From: Haemophilus_A paraphrohaemolyticus_A
GTDB taxonomy: Bacteria; Pseudomonadota; Gammaproteobacteria; Enterobacterales; Pasteurellaceae
Direction: 5' to 3'
Length of the DNA: 64,000 bases
NCBI RefSeq assembly: GCF_003253115.1
Contig: NZ_QEQF01000002.1
Span: 62,001-126,000 of the forward strand
Shown here one piece after another: positions 16,870 through 26,281 of the stretch. The position numbers were made by a program, and so were the translations under genes. Under the pieces are notes generated by a model. The model did no database searches. It saw only the letters and a list, made by a program, of their open reading frames with translations, and was not told the origin of the DNA. The stretch's first letter is position 1. The number at the start of each line of letters is the position of its first letter.

Positions 16870-18087
16870 ATGGAACGTTTTCCAAAATCAGATAAATTAG
16901 CACAGGTTCGCTACGATATTCGCGGTCCTATTCACAAAGAGGCGCTTCGCTTAGAGGAAGAGGGCAATAAAATTCTCAAACTCAACATTGGCAATCCTGC
17001 CCCATTTGGGTTTGAAGCCCCTGATGAGATTTTGGTGGACGTTATTCGTAACCTGCCAACAGCACAAGGTTATTGCGATTCTAAAGGTTTGTATTCTGCA
17101 CGTAAAGCGATAGTGCAGTATTACCAATCAAAAGGTATGCGTGGAATGGACGTGAATGATGTATATATCGGTAATGGCGTATCAGAACTGATTACGATGT
17201 CAATGCAAGCGCTCTTGAATGAAGGAGATGAGATCCTTATTCCAATGCCTGATTATCCACTTTGGACTGCGGCAGCAACGCTAGCAGGAGGGAAAGCGGT
17301 GCATTACCTTTGCGATGAAGAGAATGAGTGGTTCCCTGATATTGAAGATATCAAAGCAAAAATCAGCCCACACACCAAAGGGATTTTGATCATCAATCCA
17401 AACAACCCGACTGGTGCGGTGTATAGCCGTGCAATTTTATTAGAAATTGCTGAACTGGCTCGCCAACACGGGTTGATTATTTTTGCTGACGAAATCTACG
17501 AAAAAATCTTATACGATGGTGCAGTTCATCACCATATCGCAGCTCTTGCACCTGATGTGTTGACAGTCACTTACAATGGTCTATCCAAAGCTTACCGCGT
17601 GGCAGGTTTCCGCCAAGGGTGGATGGTATTGAACGGACCGAAAAACCAAGCGAAAGGCTTTATTGAGGGCTTGGATATGTTGGCTTCTATGCGTTTGTGT
17701 GCCAACACTCCAATGCAACATGCGATCCAAACCGCACTGGGCGGCTACCAAAGCATAAATGAATTTATCCTCCCTGGTGGACGTTTGCTCGAACAACGCA
17801 ACAAAGCGTGGGAGTTATTGATACAAATTCCAGGCATTACCTGTGTGAAGCCAAAAGGTGCGATGTATATGTTCCCGAAAATCGACACCGAGATGTATGG
17901 CATTAAAGACGATGCTAAATTTATCTACGATTTGCTTCAAGCAGAAAAAGTGTTGCTAGTGCAAGGTTCTGGCTTTAACTGGCATAAACCAGACCACTTC
18001 CGCGTGGTAACATTGCCTTATGTCCATCAGCTTGAAGAAGCGATTGGCAGATTGGCGAAGTTTTTGAAAACGTATAAGCAAGACTAA
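16870..18087 (+). CDS. alaA: Glutamate-pyruvate aminotransferase AlaA
   Basis: This 405-residue, PLP-dependent class I aminotransferase makes alanine from pyruvate and glutamate in the cytoplasm. Visible motifs are LNIGNPAPFGF, GNGVSELI, NPNNPTGAVY, FADEIYEKILYDG and the PLP-lysine motif NGLSKAYRVAGFRQGW (Lys near residue 240). Length fits the family. The ATG has AGGAAG upstream. This is the first chromosomal gene right of the prophage. Confidence 0.95.
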   Translation: MERFPKSDKLAQVRYDIRGPIHKEALRLEEEGNKILKLNIGNPAPFGFEAPDEILVDVIRNLPTAQGYCDSKGLYSARKAIVQYYQSKGMRGMDVNDVYIGNGVSELITMSMQALLNEGDEILIPMPDYPLWTAAATLAGGKAVHYLCDEENEWFPDIEDIKAKISPHTKGILIINPNNPTGAVYSRAILLEIAELARQHGLIIFADEIYEKILYDGAVHHHIAALAPDVLTVTYNGLSKAYRVAGFRQGWMVLNGPKNQAKGFIEGLDMLASMRLCANTPMQHAIQTALGGYQSINEFILPGGRLLEQRNKAWELLIQIPGITCVKPKGAMYMFPKIDTEMYGIKDDAKFIYDLLQAEKVLLVQGSGFNWHKPDHFRVVTLPYVHQLEEAIGRLAKFLKTYKQD

Positions 18088-18118
18088 CATTTTGTAACAC
18101 AATGGTGTTGCGATTGAT

Positions 18119-18146
18119 GTAGGGGGCGAATTTAATTCGCCCCTAC
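18119..18146. repeat. Intergenic palindrome with GTAGGG...CCCTAC edges
   Basis: A perfect palindrome with core GGCGAATTTAATTCGCC lies between GTAGGG-type and CCCTAC edges. Similar edges with different cores occur at 24,828, 28,434, 49,314 and 55,879. Confidence 0.75.
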
Positions 18147-18209
18147 ACAAATGTAGCAAATTTGCTCTAAATTAATAAACTCCTCTCTATTTTTCATTTT
18201 CAATTCTTT

Positions 18210-19112
18210 ATGTTAAAAGGCGTACTCTTTTCTTTAACAGCCTCTTTTTTATTTGGCTGTTTATATTATTTAGCCATTCACTTAAGACCTCTTGCAGGAG
18301 AAAGCGTGTTCGGTATTCGTATGGTATTGACGCTGCCTTGCTTATTTTTGGCTTTATTGTTATTTAAGAAATGGAACGAGTTTAGCTTATTTCTACAACG
18401 ATTAAAACGTGAGCCAAAATTATTTCTGGTGATTTTCATCACTTCGGCGATTGTCGGCGGGCAAATGTGGCTATTTTTATGGGCGCCGAATAGCGGGAAA
18501 GCGATTGAAGTTTCCATGGGCTATTTATTAATGCCTATTGTTATGGTCGCTTTTGGCAAAATCTTTTATAAAGAACTGCTTTCAAGAAATAAATGGCTGG
18601 CAATTATTTTTGCCTTTATTGGCGTGGTGAGTAACATTATTTTGGCAGGGAAACTCTCTTTAGAAAGCGTGTTTGTTTGTACGGGTTATCCGATTTATTT
18701 TTATTTACGCCGAAAATTTGGCTTAAGTCATTTACATAGTTTTGTATTTGAAATTGCATTTTTAGTTCCTGTGGCAATTTATTTTATTTCTAAAACCGAT
18801 ATGCAAGCAGTACAACAGGTAAATCCGCATATTTATATTTTTATTGCTTTATTAGGCATTATTAGCGGGGCAGCTTTAATTTCTTACACGTTGGCAAGCA
18901 CTATTTTACCTTTTAATTTATTAGGCTTATTGGGTTATGTTGAACCGTGCGTGATGTTACTCATCTCATTTTTAATTGGTGAAAAATTAAATCCCGATGC
19001 TTATATTTTAATGTCTTGCTTATTAATCGCGATTTTATTATTGATATTAGATGGTATTCAGGCTGTTCGCCGTAGTCATCGGAAACATAAAGCACAAATA
19101 AAGGTGAAATAA
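18210..19112 (+). CDS. RarD-like DMT-superfamily transporter, copy 1
   Basis: This 300-residue inner-membrane protein has about ten hydrophobic segments in the RarD/EamA pattern: FSLTASFLFGCLYYLAI at the start, QMWLFLWAPNSGKAIEVSMG and GYVEPCVMLLISFLIGE. RarD-type proteins are drug/metabolite transporters of unknown substrate. The stop overlaps the next ATG (TAATG). The next gene is its paralogue and is followed by a LysE exporter, so this looks like an export operon for amino acids or related metabolites. Confidence 0.85.
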   Translation: MLKGVLFSLTASFLFGCLYYLAIHLRPLAGESVFGIRMVLTLPCLFLALLLFKKWNEFSLFLQRLKREPKLFLVIFITSAIVGGQMWLFLWAPNSGKAIEVSMGYLLMPIVMVAFGKIFYKELLSRNKWLAIIFAFIGVVSNIILAGKLSLESVFVCTGYPIYFYLRRKFGLSHLHSFVFEIAFLVPVAIYFISKTDMQAVQQVNPHIYIFIALLGIISGAALISYTLASTILPFNLLGLLGYVEPCVMLLISFLIGEKLNPDAYILMSCLLIAILLLILDGIQAVRRSHRKHKAQIKVK

Positions 19113-19984
19113 TGTTAAAAGGTGTCTTTTTTTGTATCACAGCTAATTTTTTATTTGGCTTGGGTTATTATTTCGCAATTTTATTGCGCCCATTAAGTGG
19201 CGAAAGTATGTTTGGTTTTCGAATTATTGTATTGATTCCATTTATTTTACTCGCGATTTTATTATTTAAACAGACACCAAAATTTACACAACTTTGGAAA
19301 AAAATAAAGAAAAACCCACCGCTTATCTTTATTTTATTATTGCTTGCACTAAATACAGGCGTGCAACTTTGGCTTTTTATGTGGGCGCCCAATAATGGTC
19401 AGGCAATTCCTGTTTCTATTGGCTATTTATTGTTACCTATCGTTGCTGTTGCGTTAGGTAAAATCGTATTTAAAGAACATTTTACCTTATTGAAATGGCT
19501 TTCTTTAATCTTTGCGATTATTGGTGTAGGTATAAATATTATTTTAACGGGGGATTTTTCTTGGGGAACACTGGTCTCTGGCATTGGCTATCCACTTTAT
19601 ATTACATTACGTCGCTATTTTGATATTAATAATCTTGCTACATTTTTTATTGAGTTATTATTAGTCACTCCCTTTGCATTATATTTTATTTCTCAAACAG
19701 AGATGCAGCCAATCTTAATAGAAAATCATTATCTTTATGCGATTCTTGCTCTGTTTGGATTGGTAAATGGTGTTGCATTTATTGCTTATATTGCTTCCAG
19801 TAATTTATTACCTGTAAATGTGTTAGGGCTATTAGGTTATATGGAACCTTTAGTAATGCTTGCTATCTCATTTATTATTGGCGAAAGTTTAGATTCGAAA
19901 TCTTATATATTGATGATATGTTTATCTCTTGCGATTACATTATTAACTATTGATAATTTTAGACAAGGAAGATTAAAACGATGA
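19112..19984 (+). CDS. RarD-like DMT-superfamily transporter, copy 2
   Basis: This 290-residue paralogue of the preceding gene shares the same landmarks in order (MLKGVFF, FLFGLGYYFAI, QLWLFMWAPNNGQAIPVSIG, GYMEPLVMLAISFIIGE). It arose by tandem duplication and has since diverged. The start overlaps the upstream stop and its end overlaps the LysE gene by 4 bp. The substrate is unknown. The pair could work as a heterodimer, as some small DMT transporters do. Confidence 0.85.
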   Translation: MLKGVFFCITANFLFGLGYYFAILLRPLSGESMFGFRIIVLIPFILLAILLFKQTPKFTQLWKKIKKNPPLIFILLLLALNTGVQLWLFMWAPNNGQAIPVSIGYLLLPIVAVALGKIVFKEHFTLLKWLSLIFAIIGVGINIILTGDFSWGTLVSGIGYPLYITLRRYFDINNLATFFIELLLVTPFALYFISQTEMQPILIENHYLYAILALFGLVNGVAFIAYIASSNLLPVNVLGLLGYMEPLVMLAISFIIGESLDSKSYILMICLSLAITLLTIDNFRQGRLKR

Positions 19985-20601
19985 ATGACATTGTAAATTA
20001 TTGGGGATTTTTAACCGCTTGTATTTTATTAAATCTTACCCCTGGCTCAGATACCATTTATATTATTACCCGTACCATTGCGGAAGGCAAAAGATCGGGC
20101 ATTGTTTCCGCTCTCGGCATTCAAACGGGAATGCTATTTCATGTGTTAGCGGTTTCCTTAGGTTTAGCGGGTGTTGTTGCTCACTCCACAATGCTATTTG
20201 CTATTCTCAAATATGCAGGTGCAGCTTATTTGCTTTATTTAGGCATCAAAATGTGGCGTGAACCTTTGGTCATTGATAATCCAAATTTAGACAAATTACC
20301 ACTCTATAAAATTTATCGTCAAGGCGTGATTACTAACGTATTAAATCCTAAAGTAGTGTTATTCTTCTTGGCATTATTGCCACAATTTGTTACCTCAAAC
20401 TTAGAAAATACCTTTTTACCGTTTTTATTACTGGGCTTAACTTTGCTCAGCACAAGTACCGTTTGGTGCATCATATTAGTGATAGCAGCCTCCCCATTAG
20501 GTTGTTTATTAAGAAATAATCAAAAAATTGGTAGCTGGTTAAATAAAATTTGTGGCACCATTTTTGTTGGGTTAGCAATGAAGATTGGACTTGAAAAGTA
20601 A
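19981..20601 (+). CDS. LysE/RhtB family amino-acid exporter
   Basis: This 206-residue membrane protein has the RhtB-type opening LLNLTPGSDTIYIITRTI, the GIQTGMLFHVLAVSLGLAG segment and GVITNVLNPKVVLFFLALLP. These mark an exporter of amino acids or homoserine lactone-like compounds. The ATGA overlap with the RarD-like gene shows coupling. It has six predicted membrane segments, normal for the family. Confidence 0.9.
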   Translation: MNDIVNYWGFLTACILLNLTPGSDTIYIITRTIAEGKRSGIVSALGIQTGMLFHVLAVSLGLAGVVAHSTMLFAILKYAGAAYLLYLGIKMWREPLVIDNPNLDKLPLYKIYRQGVITNVLNPKVVLFFLALLPQFVTSNLENTFLPFLLLGLTLLSTSTVWCIILVIAASPLGCLLRNNQKIGSWLNKICGTIFVGLAMKIGLEK

Positions 20602-20738
20602 GATAACAAAAAATGTATATAGTAGGTTTTTAAGGTTTATTATTTATTTTCAACTTCTGATATATTTAGGAAGTTTTCTTTGACATTAAAAAATAAATCT
20701 AAAATCTAAGGAATTAATTTTAGGGTTTTTATTCTCGT

Positions 20739-21443
20739 ATGTTTTACTATCATTTTAACGCAAATCTTGTACCTCAAAATCAACAAATACTGCTCGAAAA
20801 ATTTTTCACTTGCAAAAATTTTGAAAAATCAGACCGCTTGCTTGGTTTTGCAAAAGGGCGAGGCATTACATGGTTTTTAAATACGCAAGCTGAATTAGGG
20901 GTAAACAGTGTTTTACGTCATTATCGAAGAGGGGGCTTATTTGGCAAGATTATCAAAGATAGCTATCTTTTTCGTGGTATTGAACATACTCGGGCTTTTC
21001 AAGAATTTAGTTTGCTAGAAAAAATGTGTGCTTGGTGTTTGCCTGTTCCTCGTCCAATTGCCATTCAAATTGAGAAACGATTTTGCTGTTATCGTGCTGA
21101 TATTATAATTGAAAAAGTGGAGAACACTCGAGATTTAAGTCAGATCTTGCAAAGTAGAATCCTGACTGATGAACAATATCAGCAAATAGGAAAACTGATT
21201 CGTCAGCTACATAATCATCAAGTGCACCATACTGATCTTAATATTCATAATATTTTGCAAGATACAAGCGGTCAATTTTGGCTTATTGATTTTGATAAGT
21301 GCTATATTCAGTCAGGTAATAGCTGGAAACAAGGTAATTTAGACCGATTGTTAAGATCGTTTCATAAAGAACAAAATCGACTAAATATTCATTTTAGTGA
21401 GCAGAATTGGCAAGCTCTTATAAATGGGTACCAAAATAAATAA
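20739..21443 (+). CDS. kdkA: 3-deoxy-D-manno-octulosonic acid (KDO) kinase
   Basis: This 234-residue kinase adds phosphate to the single KDO of lipid A-KDO in Pasteurellaceae. Motifs are RHYRRGGLFGKIIKDSYLF near residue 60, the catalytic loop VHHTDLNIHNIL near residue 165 and DFDKC near 187. It is membrane-associated at the inner face. It works with the KDO transferase encoded at 43,895 in this window. No strong ribosome site is visible before the ATG. Confidence 0.93.
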   Translation: MFYYHFNANLVPQNQQILLEKFFTCKNFEKSDRLLGFAKGRGITWFLNTQAELGVNSVLRHYRRGGLFGKIIKDSYLFRGIEHTRAFQEFSLLEKMCAWCLPVPRPIAIQIEKRFCCYRADIIIEKVENTRDLSQILQSRILTDEQYQQIGKLIRQLHNHQVHHTDLNIHNILQDTSGQFWLIDFDKCYIQSGNSWKQGNLDRLLRSFHKEQNRLNIHFSEQNWQALINGYQNK

Positions 21444-21539
21444 CCTTAAAAGATTATTATGAGTGGTGTTTTTTTTTGCTATTATGAAATTCTACCATGT
21501 TAGTAGATTCTTTTAATCTTTTTCAAATAAGGATATTTA

Positions 21540-21749
21540 ATGAAAATTAGTGCAAGAAATCAATTAAAAGGTAAAATCGTTTCAATCAAAACTGGTTCTG
21601 TAAACGCAATTGTACATATTGATATTGGTGGTGGTAATGTAATTACTTCGACCATTTCTATCTCAGCAGTTAAAGAATTAGGTTTAGAAGTAGGCAAGGA
21701 TGCGTATGCAATCGTTAAAGCAACTTCAGTAATGATTGGCGTGGAATAG
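21540..21749 (+). CDS. mop: Molbindin (Mop/TOBE domain protein)
   Basis: This 69-residue protein consists of one Mop domain: ISARNQLKGKIVSIKTGSVNA at the start and AYAIVKATSVMIGVE at the end. Such proteins form hexamers that bind molybdate or tungstate in the cytoplasm. An AAGGA ribosome site precedes the ATG, and a strong hairpin follows. Confidence 0.93.
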   Translation: MKISARNQLKGKIVSIKTGSVNAIVHIDIGGGNVITSTISISAVKELGLEVGKDAYAIVKATSVMIGVE

Positions 21750-21763
21750 TCTCATTTAAAAAT

Positions 21764-21796
21764 AAAACCTCGCAAACTATATAGTCTGCGAGGTTT
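21764..21796. terminator. Bidirectional terminator between mop and cysS
   Basis: AAAACCTCGCA and TGCGAGGTTTT form an 11-bp stem with T-runs on both strands, between converging genes. Confidence 0.9.
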
Positions 21797-21843
21797 TAGT
21801 AGGCATAGTAGATAAAATAAAAAATTTTGTTTAGTATGACATT

Positions 21844-23223
21844 TTAAGCCTTACGCCAAGTTGTGCCATTCGGCGTATCTTCAAGCACGATATTCATTGC
21901 TTTTAACTTATCACGTACCTCATCCGCTACAGCCCAATTTTTTGCTGCTTTTGCTTCATTGCGTTGTTTGATTAATGCCTCAATTTCAGCCGCTTCATCA
22001 TCATTCGCATCGCCTTTTAAGAAAGTTTCTGGATCTCGCTCTAATAAACCAAGCACGCTTGCTAACTCTTTTAAGCGAACCGCTAAACCATTCGCTGTTT
22101 CGGTATCTTCTGTTTTGAGTTTATTCACTTCACGAGCGATTTCGAATAAAACTGCTAATGCACCTGGTGTGTTGAAATCATCATCCATTGCGGTTTTGAA
22201 TGCTTCCACATATTGCTCTCCGCCCTTTGCAGGAACAGTTAGATCGCACCCACGCAATGCCGTGTATAAACGTTCTAGTGCTGAACGTGCTAAATTTAAG
22301 TTATCAATGCTGTAATCAAGCAAGCTACGATAATGTGCAGTTAAGAAGAAATAACGCAGGCTTTCGGCATCGTATAAATCCAACATATAACGAATGCTAA
22401 AGAAGTTACCGAGCGATTTTGACATTTTCTCTTTATCAATCGTCAGCATTCCCGTGTGGAGCCAATAATTTACGTAATTACCGTGATTTGCACAACAAGA
22501 TTGGGCGATTTCGTTTTCGTGGTGTGGGAACATTAAATCTGAACCGCCGCCATGAATATCAAAATGTTCGCCAAGCTCTTTGCTATTCATTGCAGAACAT
22601 TCAATATGCCAACCTGGACGACCATTTCCCCAAGGGCTTTCCCAGCTTGGTTCGTTTTCTTTCGACATTTTCCATAGCACGAAATCCATTGGATTTTTCT
22701 TCACTGATTTGATTTCAACACGTGCACCTGCTTGTAGCTGATCTAAATTTTGGCGAGAAAGTGCCCCATATTTTGGGAAAGATTCTACATCAAACATCAC
22801 ATCGCCATCTGCAGCAACATAAGCGTGCCCGTTAGCAATAAGCTTTTCAACCATTGCAATAATTTCAGAAATATGATGGGTTGCACGCGGTTCAACATCT
22901 GGGCGAAGAATATTTAACGCATCAAAATCTTTGTGCATTTCAGCAATCATGCGATTAACAAGCTGATCGCAAGTTTCGTTATTTTCAATCGCACGTTTGA
23001 TAATTTTATCATCCACATCGGTAATGTTTCGCACATAGCACAAGTTATAGCCAGAGTAGCGAAGGTAGCGTGCAATCACATCAAAAGAAACGAAAGTACG
23101 ACCGTGCCCAAAATGACAAAGATCGTAAACCGTTACTCCACAGACATACATCCCAACTTTGTTGGGATTAATCGGTTTAAATTCTTCTTTTTCACGTTTT
23201 AGCGTATTGTAAATTTTGAGCAT
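21844..23223 (-). CDS. cysS: Cysteinyl-tRNA synthetase
   Basis: This 459-residue class I synthetase charges tRNA-Cys. It has the zinc-site cysteine in GMYVCGVTVYDLCHFGHGRT, with the HIGH-equivalent in the same stretch, GWHIECSAM and HHENEIAQ zinc ligands, and the KMSKS loop EKMSKSLGNFF near residue 265. A longer frame starts at 23,277, but the ATG at 23,223 has AGGA upstream and begins with the family's normal MLKIYNTL. Confidence 0.97.
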   Translation of the reverse strand: MLKIYNTLKREKEEFKPINPNKVGMYVCGVTVYDLCHFGHGRTFVSFDVIARYLRYSGYNLCYVRNITDVDDKIIKRAIENNETCDQLVNRMIAEMHKDFDALNILRPDVEPRATHHISEIIAMVEKLIANGHAYVAADGDVMFDVESFPKYGALSRQNLDQLQAGARVEIKSVKKNPMDFVLWKMSKENEPSWESPWGNGRPGWHIECSAMNSKELGEHFDIHGGGSDLMFPHHENEIAQSCCANHGNYVNYWLHTGMLTIDKEKMSKSLGNFFSIRYMLDLYDAESLRYFFLTAHYRSLLDYSIDNLNLARSALERLYTALRGCDLTVPAKGGEQYVEAFKTAMDDDFNTPGALAVLFEIAREVNKLKTEDTETANGLAVRLKELASVLGLLERDPETFLKGDANDDEAAEIEALIKQRNEAKAAKNWAVADEVRDKLKAMNIVLEDTPNGTTWRKA

Positions 23224-23370
23224 AAGGTCCTCGTTGATGAAATAAAGAAAGGATTGCAAACGGTTTGATAAAATCAACCGCTTGTAAATGAGAAGAAGTG
23301 TAGCAAATAAGAGGTAAAAATAAGAGGATTTTTTACAAATTTATTAGCATTTCATTCTTTTGAAAACGAA

Positions 23371-23404
23371 AAAGGTGTGCAAACTATTATTTATGCACAC
23401 CTCT
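23371..23404 (-). terminator. Terminator of the efflux-factor gene
   Basis: AGGTGTGCA and TGCACACCT form the stem, followed on the minus strand by TTTTTCG. It lies just after the stop at 23,417. Confidence 0.82.
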
Positions 23405-23416
23405 TATTTATTTTTA

Positions 23417-24805
23417 TTAGCGACTATATTTCCCTGCCATTGCTTGATACACTAAATTTTCATTCGTTAAAATCGTATATTTTTGATTTAACAAAGAAAT
23501 TTGTGAACTCAGCTCGGTATTCATCGCACTAATCCAATCACGGAATTCGGCTACACCTTGATTGTAACGGTTTTGGTAGTAAGTGCTGATTTTACGATTT
23601 TTCTCGTAAGTTTGCTCTAATAAACCTAAACTGCTACGTGCTTGGTTATAAGTGTAGTAATAGCTGTCAATTTCGTTTAATGCCGTTGTAATGCTTTGTT
23701 CGTAGTTGATACGAGCGGTAGTGTAATCTGCTTCAGAGATTTTCACGTTATTTTTCACACGGTTCCAATCTAAGAATGGTAGATCGAATGAGAACATACC
23801 ATTTGCAATTGGGTTATTGCCAATGTTAGATGCAGAACGTGCACTACCTGAAATTGCTCCACCTAAAGTTAATGTTGGGAACCAGCTTTTTTCGGTTGCT
23901 GTTAAGGTTTTAAATGCGCTTTGTAAACGGCTTAAACGTGCGATAACATCTGGGCGGTTTGCAATTGCTGAAACAGGCACATTAGTATCAACGCCTTGTA
24001 ATTTCACGTTAAGAATGTTTGGATAGCGAGATGGAAGCGGTTGATTTGGCTGAAGGTTTAGCAAATTACGCATCGTTTGTTCAGCGGTTTTTAAGCTTGT
24101 TTCTAAGCCAACCACGCTATTACGAGCACTTAGGGTCGCTTGTTGAGCTTGTTCTACCGCTAATGGGTCGATTGCACCCACTTTCAATTTATTGTTTAAG
24201 ATATTGCTGATTTGCTCATAGTTTTTGATGGTGCGGTTTGTTACCGCAATCGCATCTTTGTAGTAAGCAATTTGGTAATAAGTTGCCACCACAGAGTTAA
24301 TCAAAGAAAGGCGAGATGATTTTAGATCTTCAATTGTTGCTTTGTGTTCCCACTCTGCTGCACTTGCGGTATCTGCTAAACGACGCCATAAATCAACGGT
24401 ATAGCTTAATTTAAAGCTTGCAGTATTGCTTACAGTTGATGTACCTACAGAGTTGGTGTTATTGCTTGAGCCAATACCTTTTGATGCAGAAGATGAACCC
24501 GAACTACTAAAAGTTGGTACTAAGTTTGCTCCCACTAAATTCGCATTATAAATTGCACGGTTTACTGAAATTGCACTTTTCGCTAAATCTAAGTTATTTT
24601 TAATCGCTTGATCAACCAACGCATTTAACTGCGGGTCGTTATAACCTCGCCACCACTGCTCGTCAATTGAGAATTGTTTACTAATATTTTCGTAATTTTG
24701 GTAAGTTTCTTGGGCTTGGTTTAACGAACCATCGCTACTCATATTTGAGCACGCAGATACGGCTAAACCTAATGCTACGGCAAAAGTTAATTTAGATAAT
24801 TTCAT
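23417..24805 (-). CDS. Outer-membrane efflux lipoprotein (TolC/NodT family)
   Basis: This 462-residue protein has a lipoprotein signal (LAVSAC, Cys near residue 19). Two repeats of the outer-membrane factor fold show as NLDLAKSAISVNRAIYNANL, KLSYTVDLWRRLADTASAAE, ANRPDVIARLSRLQSA and FSFDLPFLDWNRVKNNVKISE. It would form the outer-membrane channel of a tripartite RND, MFS or ABC exporter. No pump partner lies next to it here, so the partner must be elsewhere. It is followed by its own terminator. Confidence 0.9.
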   Translation of the reverse strand: MKLSKLTFAVALGLAVSACSNMSSDGSLNQAQETYQNYENISKQFSIDEQWWRGYNDPQLNALVDQAIKNNLDLAKSAISVNRAIYNANLVGANLVPTFSSSGSSSASKGIGSSNNTNSVGTSTVSNTASFKLSYTVDLWRRLADTASAAEWEHKATIEDLKSSRLSLINSVVATYYQIAYYKDAIAVTNRTIKNYEQISNILNNKLKVGAIDPLAVEQAQQATLSARNSVVGLETSLKTAEQTMRNLLNLQPNQPLPSRYPNILNVKLQGVDTNVPVSAIANRPDVIARLSRLQSAFKTLTATEKSWFPTLTLGGAISGSARSASNIGNNPIANGMFSFDLPFLDWNRVKNNVKISEADYTTARINYEQSITTALNEIDSYYYTYNQARSSLGLLEQTYEKNRKISTYYQNRYNQGVAEFRDWISAMNTELSSQISLLNQKYTILTNENLVYQAMAGKYSR

Positions 24806-24827
24806 TCCGTTTCCTTATTTATATAAC

Positions 24828-24892
24828 GTAGAGCGGACTTTAGTCCACCACGAATACATATAATAATTTGGCGGACTAAAGCCCGCCCTAAG
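24828..24892. repeat. Intergenic palindrome with GTAG...CTAAG edges
   Basis: Arms GCGGACTTTAGTCC and GGCGGACTAAAGCCCGCC face each other across about 20 bases between the efflux-factor promoter and gmk. It belongs to the same loose repeat family as 18,119. Confidence 0.65.
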
Positions 24893-24905
24893 TTCAACAT
24901 TGTGA

Positions 24906-25529
24906 TTATTTCGCTAAAAGCTGCTCAATCAACGTTTTATGACGAATTTCTTGAGAAACTAATTTCAAGCGTTCGGCAGTTAAAATCGCTTTAAGTTCCG
25001 ATAAAGCCTGTTGGAAATCATCGTTTACAATCACATAATCAAACTCGCTGTAATGGCTCATTTCTGACTTTGCTTCCGCCATACGTTTTGCAATGGTTTC
25101 TTCTGAATCTTGACCACGTCCTACTAAACGATTTTTTAACTCTTCACGTGAAGGTGGCAGAATGAAGATCGTTTTCACATTCGGCACTTTTTGGCGAATT
25201 TGTCTTGCTCCTTGCCAGTCAATGTCTAAGAACACATCCACACCTTGTTCAAGTGATTTTTCAATCATTGGCAAAGATGTGCCGTAATAGTTGCCGAATA
25301 CCTCTGCCCATTCAAGGAAATGATCTTTCTCAATCAGTGCCTCAAATTCAGCGTGAGTAGTGAAATAATAATGAACGCCATCTTCTTCCGCAGGGCGAGG
25401 ATTACGGGTGGTGTGAGAAATCGATAAACGTACTTCGTTGCGAGGTAAATCGGCAAGTAACGCATTGATTAGAGAGGACTTCCCTGCACCGCTTGGGGCA
25501 GATAAAATATATAAATTACCTAAACTCAT
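24906..25529 (-). CDS. gmk: Guanylate kinase
   Basis: This 207-residue enzyme phosphorylates GMP to GDP. It has the P-loop SAPSGAGKSSLINALL near residue 10, the GMP-binding SHTTRNPRPAEEDGVHYYF, and FLDIDWQGARQIR. Length is normal. It lies upstream on the same strand as the efflux-factor gene and downstream of gpt, another guanine-nucleotide gene, with about 80 bases between. Confidence 0.97.
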   Translation of the reverse strand: MSLGNLYILSAPSGAGKSSLINALLADLPRNEVRLSISHTTRNPRPAEEDGVHYYFTTHAEFEALIEKDHFLEWAEVFGNYYGTSLPMIEKSLEQGVDVFLDIDWQGARQIRQKVPNVKTIFILPPSREELKNRLVGRGQDSEETIAKRMAEAKSEMSHYSEFDYVIVNDDFQQALSELKAILTAERLKLVSQEIRHKTLIEQLLAK

Positions 25530-25572
25530 AACAACCTCAAGAGGAAATCAGATAAAGGGAGTAAAAAGAGAA

Positions 25573-25604
25573 AATGGGTAACGAATCCACTTCATTACCC
25601 ATTT
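25573..25604 (-). terminator. Terminator after gpt
   Basis: AAAATGGGTAA and TTACCCATTTT form an 11-bp stem immediately after the gpt stop on the minus strand. Confidence 0.85.
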
Positions 25605-25610
25605 TGATGA

Positions 25611-26084
25611 TTATTTTTTCGCAAGAGGTGGAACGAACTGAATGCCTAAATCCCAAGGCTGTTCAATCCAAGTTTCTTGAGGAATATCAATGACATAATC
25701 GTCTACTAACGGTGCACCTGCTGGTTTTGCGAACACGGTCACAAATTTCGCTTTTGGATACATTCTGCGAATTTCGCGAGCGGTGTTACCTGTATCAACT
25801 AAGTCATCCACAACGATGAAACCTTCGCCATCCGTTTGTGCTGCGTGTAATACTTTTAACGCACCTTGGTTATCATGATCGTAGCTTGCAATACATACGG
25901 TTTCAACGTGGCGAATTCCTAATTCACGTGCTAGCACTGCCGCTGGGAATAAACCGCCACGGCTTACGGCAATAATGCCTTTCCATTGTGAAGCAGGCAA
26001 TAAACGCTCTGCCAATTTACGTGCGTGCATATGGAACATATCCCAGGTCACAACATATTTTTCATTTGTGTATTTTTCGCTCAT
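25611..26084 (-). CDS. gpt: Xanthine-guanine phosphoribosyltransferase
   Basis: This 157-residue purine-salvage enzyme makes GMP and XMP from the bases and PRPP. It shows the PRPP motif FIVVDDLVDTGNTAREI (residues about 85-100), AVSRGGLFPAAVLARELG, and the C-terminal WIEQPWDLGIQFVPP, all usual for Gpt. Confidence 0.97.
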   Translation of the reverse strand: MSEKYTNEKYVVTWDMFHMHARKLAERLLPASQWKGIIAVSRGGLFPAAVLARELGIRHVETVCIASYDHDNQGALKVLHAAQTDGEGFIVVDDLVDTGNTAREIRRMYPKAKFVTVFAKPAGAPLVDDYVIDIPQETWIEQPWDLGIQFVPPLAKK

Positions 26085-26281
26085 AACTAGATCCCAAAAT
26101 ATAAAAAATCGACGAATTGAGGTTTCGCCGAATAAAAAAATTGCGTTATTCTAACCTAAAAATGACATTCGTGCTATTATTTCCCGCATATTCTTTCTCG
26201 CTTTTGAACATAAATATTTTACAAGCGGTAGAATTTTCTCGATATTTAACAGATAACAGAAATAAACAAATGAGGTGTTAT

